A stretch of DNA of 18,978 nucleotides from Gammaproteobacteria bacterium. Lineage in GTDB: Bacteria > Pseudomonadota > Gammaproteobacteria > Steroidobacterales > Steroidobacteraceae. The stretch is from NCBI GenBank assembly GCA_027451085.1, contig DAIDKA010000147.1, forward strand, positions 1 through 18,978, written 5' to 3'. The position numbers were made by a program, and so were the translations under genes. The notes under the pieces were generated by a model. The model saw only the letters and a program-made list of their open reading frames with translations, was not told where the DNA came from and searched no databases. Below are positions 1-6,734 of the stretch, one piece after another. The first letter of the stretch is position 1. The number at the start of each line of letters is the position of its first letter.

Positions 1-1537
1 AGAACACCAGCGCGATCACCGCGACCACCACGAGATCCCAGCCCCAGACCAGGTAGCCATGGCCCCCGAAGCGGGGACTGCCCGCCCAGGAGACTGCCGC
101 GACGCTGGGCAGATAGGTGATCAGCCACAGCGCCCCGCGCAGGTGGCGGCCGAACCCCTCGAAACCCGCTCGCGCCTGGTACCACGCGTATACCGGCAGT
201 GCGATGACGATCAGCAGGATGACCTGGCCGGTGAGCGGCCAGCGCGCCCAGTACAGCAGCTCCGTGGCAAAGACGAATGCCGCAGCCGCGATGGCGGTCA
301 GGAACGGCACCTTGAATGGCCGGTGGCTGGCGGCGGCGGTCCGACGCAGGATCACGACGCTGGTCGGCCCGGTGACATAGCCGATGACGGTAGCCACGGA
401 AATCACGGCAGCAAGGCTGCCCCAGCCCCGGAAAAAAAACAGGAACAGGAAGGACACCACGAGATTCAGCCACATGGCCGGTCGCGGCACTCCTGCCCGG
501 GGATGAATCTGCCCGAACATCGCAGGCAGGGTGCCGTTGCGCTCCATGCCATAGATCATGCGGGCCGTGGTGGCCGTATAGGTGATGCCGGTGCCGCTCG
601 GGCTGACAAAGGCATCCGCGTACAGCAGCATGGCCAGCCAGTTCAGATTCAGGATCAGCGCCAGCTGGGCGAAGGGCGAGCGCAGGTTCACGCCGTGCCA
701 GCCCGCGGGCGTCAGCAGCCGCGCGTGCGGCACGGCGCCCAGGTACGCCACCTGCAGCAGGATATACACGAAGGCTGCCAGCACGATGCAGCCCATGACG
801 GCGAAAGGGATGCTGCGGCCGGGGGTGCGGGCTTCACCCGCGAGATTCACCGGACTTTGAAAGCCGTTGAAGCTGAACACGATGCCGGCCGTCGCCACCG
901 CAGTAAGGATGGATGCGATGTCCGTGCCGCTGTTGCCGGGCACCTGCGGGCCGAAATTGGAGCCATCGAAACCGCTCAGCACCAGCACCAATCCGGTCAT
1001 CGCCGGCACCACCAGCTTGAACAGCGTGATCACTGAATTGGAGCGCACAAAGAGCCTTACGCCCCAGAAGTTCAACAGGAAATAGCCGACCACGAGCACC
1101 GCTGCAATCACCAGGCCCGGCGGCGTCAGCTCGCCACCGGCGCCCGTCTCGACGTAGAGGTTCTGCGCCCAGGCCCAGTGCCACGAGGCCATGTACTGCA
1201 CCGAGGCTTCCGCCTCAACCGGGATCACCGACACCACGGCGATCCAGCTGGTCCAGGCCGCGATGAACCCCACCAGCGAGCCGTGGGAATAGTGTGCGTA
1301 GCGCACCATGCCGCCGGATTCAGGGAACATCGCTCCCATCTCGGCGTAGGTCAGCGCCACCGTGATCGCCACGACCGCGCCGATCACCCAGGCCCAGATG
1401 GCGCCTGTGCCGGCCAGCTGCGAGGCGCGCCAGGCGCCGAACAGCCAGCCGGAGCCGATGATGGTGGACAGGCCGGTGAGCATCAGGGCGAACGTGCCGA
1501 TCTCGCGGCGCAGATGTCGCGTCTGGTCAATCGTCAT
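1..1537 (-). CDS. APC-family amino-acid permease (3' end outside window)
   Basis: An open frame begins with ATG at 1537 and runs off the left edge after 512 codons without a stop. The product is a hydrophobic polytopic membrane protein. Its N-terminus reads LMLTGLSTIIGSGWLFGAWR, the glycine-rich unwound TM1 signature of the amino acid-polyamine-organocation superfamily, and further helices follow to the edge. From memory the pattern, including the AEMGAMFPESGG and RYAHYSHGSLVG stretches, resembles the YveA-type aspartate/proton symporter branch, but the substrate cannot be fixed by eye. A GGAG about 11 bases upstream supports this start. The 105-bp gap to the bufD stop on the same strand holds no clear terminator. 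Family call firm; substrate unknown. Confidence 0.88.
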   Translation of the reverse strand, partial: MTIDQTRHLRREIGTFALMLTGLSTIIGSGWLFGAWRASQLAGTGAIWAWVIGAVVAITVALTYAEMGAMFPESGGMVRYAHYSHGSLVGFIAAWTSWIAVVSVIPVEAEASVQYMASWHWAWAQNLYVETGAGGELTPPGLVIAAVLVVGYFLLNFWGVRLFVRSNSVITLFKLVVPAMTGLVLVLSGFDGSNFGPQVPGNSGTDIASILTAVATAGIVFSFNGFQSPVNLAGEARTPGRSIPFAVMGCIVLAAFVYILLQVAYLGAVPHARLLTPAGWHGVNLRSPFAQLALILNLNWLAMLLYADAFVSPSGTGITYTATTARMIYGMERNGTLPAMFGQIHPRAGVPRPAMWLNLVVSFLFLFFFRGWGSLAAVISVATVIGYVTGPTSVVILRRTAAASHRPFKVPFLTAIAAAAFVFATELLYWARWPLTGQVILLIVIALPVYAWYQARAGFEGFGRHLRGALWLITYLPSVAAVSWAGSPRFGGHGYLVWGWDLVVVAVIALVF

Positions 1538-1642
1538 TGCAGGGGGCACTCCGGAAATCGTCAGGCCAGGCGCACGATTATCCACGCAATGCGGCCCTGG
1601 GAGCTGCCTGAACCAAAATGACATCCGGCCGTCCCGGGGTCG

Positions 1643-2101
1643 CTACTTTGGAGTGGCGGTCTCCAGCCCCAGACAGCGATCAAGCGACCAGGCGCCTGCA
1701 CCGCAGGCGATCAGCGGCAGCAGCAGGCCGGCCCAGCTCAGGTGCGTGGGCCAGGCATCGGGATAGATGAAGATCTCGATCACCGCCGTCATGCCGAGCA
1801 GCGCCGCCGCCGCCGGACGCGTGAACAGCCCCAGCACCAGCAGCACCGGGAACAGGTGCTCCGAGTACACAGCCACGTGTGCCGCCGGCACCGCGGGCAT
1901 GAACGGCAGCGCGTAATCGGTCCGGAACAGCTCGTATGTGGAGTCCGTGATGGTAAGGAAACCCTCGACCTTGGTGCGCCCCGACTGGAAGAACACCGCA
2001 GCGACGCCGCAGCGGGCCACCAGCAGCAGCAGCGATGACGGCAGCAGCCTGCCAGTCAGCGCACCGGCACCGCGATATGCAGTCAGCATTGAATTCAGCA
2101 T
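1643..2101 (-). CDS. bufD: DoxX-family membrane protein of the bufferin locus (BufD)
   Basis: 152 residues with about four hydrophobic segments. The first carries the DoxX-like pattern LLLVARCGVAAVFFQSGRTK (about residues 26-45), and ALPFMP...AVYSEHLFPVLLVLGLFTR follows. DoxX proteins are small inner-membrane proteins linked to redox or thiol metabolism; in bufferin operons the DoxX member is called BufD and its exact role is not settled. Start 2101 is set by a strong GGAGG seven bases upstream. It lies 18 bp after the bufA1 stop on the same strand, so the two are surely co-transcribed from the SigF-type promoter at 2463-2488. Family identity is firm; the BufD role rests on context. Confidence 0.88.
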   Translation of the reverse strand: MLNSMLTAYRGAGALTGRLLPSSLLLLVARCGVAAVFFQSGRTKVEGFLTITDSTYELFRTDYALPFMPAVPAAHVAVYSEHLFPVLLVLGLFTRPAAAALLGMTAVIEIFIYPDAWPTHLSWAGLLLPLIACGAGAWSLDRCLGLETATPK

Positions 2102-2119
2102 GAAAACCTCCGCCGCACG

Positions 2120-2413
2120 TCAGGCCCTGGGAATCAACGAGCCGTTGCCCTTGGGCGTCCGCATGGAGGTGCAGGTGCCGGCCTTGACGTACTTCCAGTA
2201 CTTGCCGAGGTAGTTCGCCTGCGCCGTGCCCGCACAGGTGGTGCCGGCGCCGGCCCGGCAGTCGTTCCTGCCGGCCAGTGCCACGCCATAGCACTTTTCA
2301 AAGCTGGCGGGGCTGCTGGCGGATGCGCCGCGGTCCGCGGCGGAGACAGCGCTGGCGGCCAAAGTCAGTGCAATGGCTGCGGCCAGTGCGGCGGGGGTCT
2401 GGGTACCGGGCAT
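2120..2413 (-). CDS. bufA1: Bufferin-1-type precursor peptide (DUF2282, BufA1)
   Basis: 97-residue exported small protein. Residues 1-25 form a signal peptide ending SAVSA. The mature part has the DUF2282 pattern: EKCYGVALAGRNDC, TTCAGTA, KYWKYVKAGTC, with four cysteines at 41, 52, 60 and 81 and an aromatic-Lys stretch before the last one. Proteins of this family are ribosomally made precursors whose cysteines are oxidatively modified by a BufB-type multinuclear iron enzyme; the product binds copper in the periplasm. An AGGA lies about nine bases before the start. It is first in a leftward pair with bufD, divergent from sigF, behind its own GTAACC-N16-CGTA promoter. The modifying enzyme is encoded on the opposite arm of the locus. 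Confidence 0.9.
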   Translation of the reverse strand: MPGTQTPAALAAAIALTLAASAVSAADRGASASSPASFEKCYGVALAGRNDCRAGAGTTCAGTAQANYLGKYWKYVKAGTCTSMRTPKGNGSLIPRA

Positions 2414-2462
2414 GATCTGTTCCTCGTGATGGAAAGTAGAAGGGTTGAATCACGGACAGGAG

Positions 2463-2488
2463 TACGCTTGGCGCAGCGGTGCGGTTAC
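2463..2488 (-). promoter_or_regulatory. SigF-type ECF promoter for bufA1-bufD
   Basis: Read on the minus strand: GTAACC (2488-2483), exactly 16 bases, then CGTA (2466-2463). This matches the SigF-type layout GTAACC-N16-CGAA known from Caulobacter, with CGTA in place of CGAA. The expected transcription start is about 43 bases before the bufA1 ATG. The same two elements with the same spacing recur before sigF and bufA2. Confidence 0.82.
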
Positions 2489-2512
2489 GGAGGTGCAAAA
2501 TAATGTACCGGT

Positions 2513-2538
2513 GTAACCATCCGGCCGCCCCGTGCGTA
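2513..2538 (+). promoter_or_regulatory. SigF-type ECF promoter for sigF-nrsF (autoregulatory)
   Basis: GTAACC (2513-2518), 16 bases, then CGTA (2535-2538), about 46 bases before the sigF start codon. It faces away from the bufA1 promoter; the two -35 boxes are separated by 24 bp. This implies that SigF drives its own transcription, as is usual for ECF sigma/anti-sigma pairs. Confidence 0.82.
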
Positions 2539-2584
2539 TACGCTCTGGTACACAATGACGTGGTGGTGGCGGCGGCAGCACTGA

Positions 2585-3130
2585 ATGCAGGCCAGCGAGC
2601 AGCAATTGCAGGCGTGGATGACCGGTGGGCTGGACGGCGATGCCGCGTCCCACGCAGCCCTGCTGCACGCGCTGGTGCCGCTGCTGCGCGCCTTTTTCGG
2701 CCGGCGGCTGCCCGGTGCGCATGCGGACGTCGATGACCTGATCCAGGAGACCCTCCTGGCCGTGCACGAAAAGCGCGCCACCTACGACCGCGGACGGCCC
2801 TTCACGGCCTGGCTCTATGCCGTCGCGCGCTACCGGCTGATCGACCACTGCCGCCGCCGGCGCGCCTCGGTATCCGCCGAAGGGCTGGACGAAATCCTGG
2901 CGATGGAAGGCTTCGAGGAGATGACGTCGGCTCACATGGACGTCGAGCGGCTGCTGGCCGGCCTGTCGCCCAAACAGGCGCAGGCCATCCGCGACACCCA
3001 CCTTACGGGACTGAGCGTCGCGGAGGCAGCCAGGAACGCCGCCTTGAGCGAATCAGACATCAAGGTCTCGGTGCACCGCGGCCTAAAGGCCCTTGCCGCG
3101 CGCATCCGGGGCGGGAAGCGACCATCATGA
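2585..3130 (+). CDS. sigF: ECF sigma factor, SigF class
   Basis: 181 residues, a normal length for an ECF sigma factor with only regions 2 and 4. Region 2 runs about 28-92 and contains VDDLIQETLLAVHEK, RPFTAWLYAVARYRLIDHCRRR. Region 4 runs about 122-176 (LSPKQAQAI, LSVAEAARNAALSESDIKVS, VHRGLKAL). It directs RNA polymerase to GTAACC/CGTA promoters at this locus and is held inactive by the membrane protein NrsF encoded next, with which it overlaps by four bases (ATGA). A TGA stop lies directly before the ATG, so no longer form is possible; no clear ribosome binding site is visible. In Caulobacter the SigF/NrsF pair controls metal-responsive bufferin genes, matching the neighbours here. Confidence 0.92.
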   Translation: MQASEQQLQAWMTGGLDGDAASHAALLHALVPLLRAFFGRRLPGAHADVDDLIQETLLAVHEKRATYDRGRPFTAWLYAVARYRLIDHCRRRRASVSAEGLDEILAMEGFEEMTSAHMDVERLLAGLSPKQAQAIRDTHLTGLSVAEAARNAALSESDIKVSVHRGLKALAARIRGGKRPS

Positions 3131-3774
3131 ACACGGACACAGAACAGCTCATCCTGAGGCTCACACGAGAGGTGCCGGTAGTACGGCGCCACGTGGTGGC
3201 GCGGCGCATCGCCCTGGGGATGGTCTGCGGCGCGGTGATCACCGCCGTGCTGGTCGTGACGGTGCTTGGCGTGCGTCCCGACCTGCATTCAGCCGTGCAC
3301 GGCTTTTCGTTCTGGATGAAATGGACCTACACCATCTCCCTTGGAGCGATCGCGGTCGCAGCCACCGCCCGGCTGGCGCGCCCCACCGGACTGTCGCTGC
3401 GGCCGCTATGGCCGCTGGCGGTTCCCGCGCTGCTGCTGACCGGCCTCGGCATCGGTGAGCTGGTGCGCACCCCGGCACGGCAGTGGCTGGCGATGTGGTT
3501 GGGTCACAGCTGGAAGGTCTGCCCCTGGCTGGTGCTGACCCTGGCGCTGCCGATCTTCATCGGCCTGCTGTGGTCGTTCCGGGCGCTGGCGCCGGCGCGA
3601 CTGCGGGCGGCAGGCGCCACGGCCGGCCTTGCGGCCGGCGCCTGGGCGGCGACGATCTACTGCCTGCACTGCCCGGAGGTGTCCGCCCTGTTCGTGCTGA
3701 CCTGGTACAGCTTGGGGATCCTGCTGGCGGCATTGATGGGCGCACTGCTGGGGCCGAAGCTGCTGCGCTGGTAG
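3127..3774 (+). CDS. nrsF: Membrane anti-sigma factor NrsF (DUF1109)
   Basis: 215 residues, typical for NrsF/DUF1109. A short cytoplasmic N-terminus (about 1-28) precedes six predicted membrane segments, near 29-48, 63-80, 94-110, 132-150, 162-179 and 186-207. NrsF sequesters its sigma factor at the inner membrane and releases it under metal or oxidative stress. Cysteines at 132 and in the pair C179/C182 (YCLHCPE) lie at membrane-periplasm boundaries and are candidates for the conserved sensing thiols described for this family; I infer that assignment. The start overlaps the sigF stop (ATGA), which indicates translational coupling and balanced production of sigma and anti-sigma factor. Confidence 0.9.
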   Translation: MNTDTEQLILRLTREVPVVRRHVVARRIALGMVCGAVITAVLVVTVLGVRPDLHSAVHGFSFWMKWTYTISLGAIAVAATARLARPTGLSLRPLWPLAVPALLLTGLGIGELVRTPARQWLAMWLGHSWKVCPWLVLTLALPIFIGLLWSFRALAPARLRAAGATAGLAAGAWAATIYCLHCPEVSALFVLTWYSLGILLAALMGALLGPKLLRW

Positions 3775-3782
3775 GCAGTGTT

Positions 3783-3808
3783 GTAACCGGATGACTGGAT
3801 GGCGCGTA
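3783..3808 (+). promoter_or_regulatory. SigF-type ECF promoter for bufA2-bufB-bufC
   Basis: GTAACC (3783-3788), 16 bases, then CGTA (3805-3808), in the 79-bp gap between nrsF and bufA2. It is the third exact copy of the element. It would let the peptide operon be induced to a higher level than sigF-nrsF. Confidence 0.82.
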
Positions 3809-3853
3809 GGATAAAAGCCAATCCGGCACATCTTCAACCTGGGGAGCCCAGAC

Positions 3854-4117
3854 ATGACATCGATCAGATCCGCCACCAGCCTAGCCGCCGCCGCCGCGCT
3901 CATCGCCTTGGGCAGCGCCAGCATTCCCACCACTGTCCATGCCACGGACGCCGCAACGGTCCACTGTTTCGGCGTCAATGCCTGCAAGGGGCAGTCCGAC
4001 TGCAAGTCCGGCAACCACCAGTGCAAGGGCATGAACAGCTGCAAGGGCCAGGGCTTCAAGGACCTGACGACCCAGGCCTGCAAGGCCCGGGGCGGCAGCC
4101 TGACTGCGCCGAAGTAA
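3854..4117 (+). CDS. bufA2: Bufferin-2-type precursor peptide (BufA2)
   Basis: 87-residue exported small protein. Residues 1-30 are a signal peptide ending TTVHA. The mature part has six cysteines (38, 44, 50, 57, 63, 76) in a repeated layout: CFGVNACKGQSDC followed by CKGMNSCKGQGF, then ACKARGGS. This CxGxNxCKG pattern belongs to the second class of bufferin precursors and differs from the DUF2282 class represented by bufA1. The gene precedes the DUF692 enzyme BufB by 77 bp and has its own SigF-type promoter. The product is presumed to be modified at cysteines by BufB/BufC in the cytoplasm and exported to bind copper. Modified positions cannot be told from sequence. Confidence 0.88.
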   Translation: MTSIRSATSLAAAAALIALGSASIPTTVHATDAATVHCFGVNACKGQSDCKSGNHQCKGMNSCKGQGFKDLTTQACKARGGSLTAPK

Positions 4118-4136
4118 GGCGCCGCGCCCGGCACCC

Positions 4137-4167
4137 GACCCGGTAAAAGCCACACTTTTACCGGGTC
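4137..4167 (+). other. Perfect 13-bp hairpin between bufA2 and bufB
   Basis: Arms 4137-4149 and 4155-4167 are perfect inverted complements (GACCCGGTAAAAG and its partner) with a 5-base loop, CCACA. It lies 19 bases after the bufA2 stop and 27 bases before the bufB start. No T-run follows on the plus strand, so it is not a canonical intrinsic terminator. It more likely stabilises the bufA2 message or attenuates read-through so that the peptide outnumbers the enzyme. Confidence 0.75.
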
Positions 4168-4194
4168 TGCCCGGCAACGCTCACGGAAACCTCC

Positions 4195-5046
4195 ATGAAG
4201 CCGTCCTTCGGACTCGGCCTGCGCAAGCCGCATTATGGCGACTTCCTCGAAACCGCCGTGCCGGTGGATTTCGTGGAGGTCATTTCCGAGAACTTCATGG
4301 TGGCGGGCGGGCGCCCGCGGGACATCCTGCGGCGGGTGCGCGAGCGTCATCCCGTGGCGCTGCACGGCGTGTCGATGTCCATGGGCAGCGTGGACGGCCT
4401 CGATCCGCAGTACCTGCGCCGTCTGCAACAGCTCGTGGGTGAGATCCAGCCGCTGTTCGTCTCCGATCACCTGTGCTGGACCCGTACCGGCGGCTTCAGC
4501 GCCCACGATCTGCTGCCCCTGCCTTACACGCCGGAGGCACTGGAGGTGGTGTGCCGCAACGTGATCCAGGCGCAGGACGCGCTCGGCCGGACACTGCTGG
4601 TGGAGAATCCGTCAAGCTACATCAGCTTTGCCGAATCCGTGCTCAGCGAGTGGGAATTCCTCGATGCGCTGTGCGCGCGCACCGGCTGCGCACTGCTGCT
4701 CGACATCAACAACATCTTCGTCAGCGCCACCAACAATGGCTTCGACCCTCAGGCCTACCTGGCCGGCGTGCCCGCGGCGCGGGTGCATCAGATACATCTC
4801 GCCGGCCACACGCAGGGCCGCGAGCGCCTGATCGACACTCATGACCGGCCGGTGCCGCCAGCCGTGTGGCGGCTGTATGAGAGCGCCATCCGCCGTTTCG
4901 GCCCGGTGCCGACGATGATCGAGCGCGACGACGACATTCCGCCGCTGCCTGAACTGCTGTCGGAACTGGACCTGGCGCGGGCGGTCACGGCCGGGATCGC
5001 ACGGGAGGCACTGCCTTCATCGCAGTTGCAAGGCAGGGTCGCATGA
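4195..5046 (+). CDS. bufB: Multinuclear non-heme iron oxidative enzyme BufB (MNIO, DUF692)
   Basis: 283 residues, a TIM-barrel of the MNIO/DUF692 family. These enzymes use two or three iron atoms and O2 to oxidise cysteines of precursor peptides; bufferin enzymes form thiooxazole-type groups. The N-terminus is FGLGLRKPHYGDFL. Likely metal-site and barrel motifs are EVISENF (28-34), ALHGVSMS with H57, SDHLCW with H92, VENPSSY with E137, LLLDINN with D170, HQIHLAGH with H198, H201 and H205, DTHD (214-217) and MIERDDDIP with E243. All the expected polar positions appear present, so the enzyme looks active. It overlaps bufC by four bases. It is the only MNIO in the window and so would have to serve both precursors. 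Confidence 0.93.
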   Translation: MKPSFGLGLRKPHYGDFLETAVPVDFVEVISENFMVAGGRPRDILRRVRERHPVALHGVSMSMGSVDGLDPQYLRRLQQLVGEIQPLFVSDHLCWTRTGGFSAHDLLPLPYTPEALEVVCRNVIQAQDALGRTLLVENPSSYISFAESVLSEWEFLDALCARTGCALLLDINNIFVSATNNGFDPQAYLAGVPAARVHQIHLAGHTQGRERLIDTHDRPVPPAVWRLYESAIRRFGPVPTMIERDDDIPPLPELLSELDLARAVTAGIAREALPSSQLQGRVA

Positions 5047-5810
5047 ACCTGCGGGCCCTGCAGGAAAGCTTCCGTGACTGGCTGGTGCACGAATCACCGG
5101 CACTCGCGGCACGACTGGGCGCAGGCGCCAAGCCCGGCCTTGCGGTCTATCTCAACACTTATCGCGGCCAGCTCATCGACTGCCTTGCGCAGACCTACAC
5201 CGTGCTGCACGCCTGGCTGGGCGATGCAGCGTTCGAGGCGGCCGCAGCCACGCATGTCGACCGGGTGCCGCCGGGCAGCTGGACCCTCGATGCCTACGGG
5301 CTTGGCTTTCCCGACACCCTGGGTCTGTTGTATGCCGATGATCCGGAGGTGACAGAACTCGCCTGCCTGGAACGGGCACTGGCCGAGGCGTTCACCGGAC
5401 CGGATTGCGCGGTGGTGGACACCGCGGCGCTGGGGGCGATCGAGTGGGACCAGGCCAGGCTGGCCCTGGTGCCCACCTTCACACTGCTGCCCGCCACCAC
5501 CAACGCCGCTGCGATCTGGACCGCCGTGTCCGGCGACGCATCACCGCCGCCCGCCGCAACGCTGGAGGTCCCCACGCAGATTGCCGTCTGGCGCTTGGAT
5601 TTCACGCCACGCTTTCGCACACTGGAACTCGCTGAAGCGCAGGCCCTGGAACTGGTCGCAGACGGCATGAGCTTCGGCGCGCTGTGCGCCCTGCTGGCCG
5701 GACGTCATGGCGACGATGCCGGCGCTGCCAGGGCCGGCGCCTGGCTGGGGCAATGGCTGCAGGACGGGATCATTGCCCGCGTTCACCAGGGCTCGGACGC
5801 GCCGTCGTAG
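5043..5810 (+). CDS. bufC: BufC, DUF2063 partner protein of the MNIO enzyme
   Basis: 255 residues. The N-terminal DUF2063 domain (about 1-95) shows the family marks FRDWLV, VYLNTYRGQLIDCLAQTY, WLGDAAFEAAAATHV, PPGSWTLDAYG and DPEVTELACLERALAEAF. The more variable C-terminal half (about 140-250) ends in a helical part. DUF2063 proteins accompany DUF692 enzymes and act as recognition partners that bind the precursor and present it to the enzyme. The start codon overlaps the bufB stop (ATGA), implying a fixed ratio and a complex. Its last 28 bases overlap the 3' end of the convergent SDR gene, so the two genes meet without an intergenic terminator. Confidence 0.9.
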   Translation: MNLRALQESFRDWLVHESPALAARLGAGAKPGLAVYLNTYRGQLIDCLAQTYTVLHAWLGDAAFEAAAATHVDRVPPGSWTLDAYGLGFPDTLGLLYADDPEVTELACLERALAEAFTGPDCAVVDTAALGAIEWDQARLALVPTFTLLPATTNAAAIWTAVSGDASPPPAATLEVPTQIAVWRLDFTPRFRTLELAEAQALELVADGMSFGALCALLAGRHGDDAGAARAGAWLGQWLQDGIIARVHQGSDAPS

Positions 5811-6625
5811 CGCAGGAAGCGCCCGGTGTCGACCAGCGTGGCCTTGTCGATGGTACGGATCATGTTGCCGACGGTGAAGTCCGTCCTGAGCATGCCCTTG
5901 TACTTCGACAGGTACTCCTGGTGCTCGGTGAGCGTCGGCCCCGGGTTGAGCATCAGCACTGTGACACCATCGGCCTTGGTTGAGGCGGCGACGATCTGCA
6001 TCTCGCGGTTCAGCGCGGCCTTGCTCATGCGGTAGAAGATCGCACCAGGACGCGGCCGCGCCTCACCCGTCAGGGTGCCGTTGCTGGAGCTGACGGCGAT
6101 GATCTTCTTCTGCACACTGGCTTTGACGTTGGGATAGAACGCCTCCGATACCAGCAGCGGCCCCTTGATGTTCACCGCCATGATGGTGTCGAGCAGCCGA
6201 TAATCCATTTTGCCGAAGTTCTCGACGGACCAGTCCCCAGGACACTCGTCGTCGTCCGCGGCACACCCAGTGCGGCTGTTGTAGACACCGGCGTTGTTGA
6301 TCAGGACGTCAATGGGCACGCCGGCGAGCTTGGCGGCCAGGGCGTGCGCTTCATCCACGGAGGTCACGTCCAGGTGCTCGATGCGCACCTTGCCGGGATA
6401 CTTCGCGGCCAGCTCCGCCAGCGTCTGCGGTGTCTCACGTCTGCGGTGGGTGACGATGACAGCATCCCCCCGGGCCGCATACTCCTTCGCAAACTCCAGC
6501 CCGATGCCGGAATTGGCTCCGGTGATCATGACGGTCTCGGCCCCGGCGGTGGATGCTGCCAGCGCGGCCACGGCCAGCAATGTGGCACCGATTGCGCCCG
6601 GCCTGAAAGTCCTGATGTAGTGCAT
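5783..6625 (-). CDS. Short-chain dehydrogenase/reductase with predicted signal peptide
   Basis: 280 residues from ATG 6625, chosen because AGGGGGG lies just upstream and a signal-peptide-like start follows; a longer frame up to 6814 is arginine-rich and unlike the family. Residues 1-29 look like a Sec signal (FRPG, then hydrophobic, ending ASTAGA). A classical SDR follows: TGANSGIG (35-42) for the dinucleotide, LDVTS (85-89), NNAG (110-113), VSSSNG with the catalytic Ser near 180, YRMSK (Y198, K202) and NPG (227-229). All catalytic residues are intact. The region CAADDDECPGDW (121-132) is an acidic insertion with two cysteines that could form a disulfide. Substrate unknown. Export of an NAD(P)-dependent enzyme is odd; the leader may instead be a membrane anchor. 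Confidence 0.85.
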   Translation of the reverse strand: MHYIRTFRPGAIGATLLAVAALAASTAGAETVMITGANSGIGLEFAKEYAARGDAVIVTHRRRETPQTLAELAAKYPGKVRIEHLDVTSVDEAHALAAKLAGVPIDVLINNAGVYNSRTGCAADDDECPGDWSVENFGKMDYRLLDTIMAVNIKGPLLVSEAFYPNVKASVQKKIIAVSSSNGTLTGEARPRPGAIFYRMSKAALNREMQIVAASTKADGVTVLMLNPGPTLTEHQEYLSKYKGMLRTDFTVGNMIRTIDKATLVDTGRFLRYDGASEPW

Positions 6626-6734
6626 ATCCCCCCCTGCGCGGATGGCGCAGAGGGCATTTACACGCTTTGGGATGCTCCGCGCAATGGCTGCGGGTACTTG
6701 CCGCGTCAGCCGCACCGCCCTGCGCCGGCCTGCC

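Noticed and set aside
59..1036. Long plus-strand open frame of 325 codons
   Set aside because: It is rich in Arg, Gln, His and Gly with no family marks, and lies antisense to the permease gene, whose frame is hydrophobic and matches the APC family.
3406..4506. 366-codon minus-strand frame
   Set aside because: Crosses nrsF, bufA2 and bufB on the opposite strand and has no family features.
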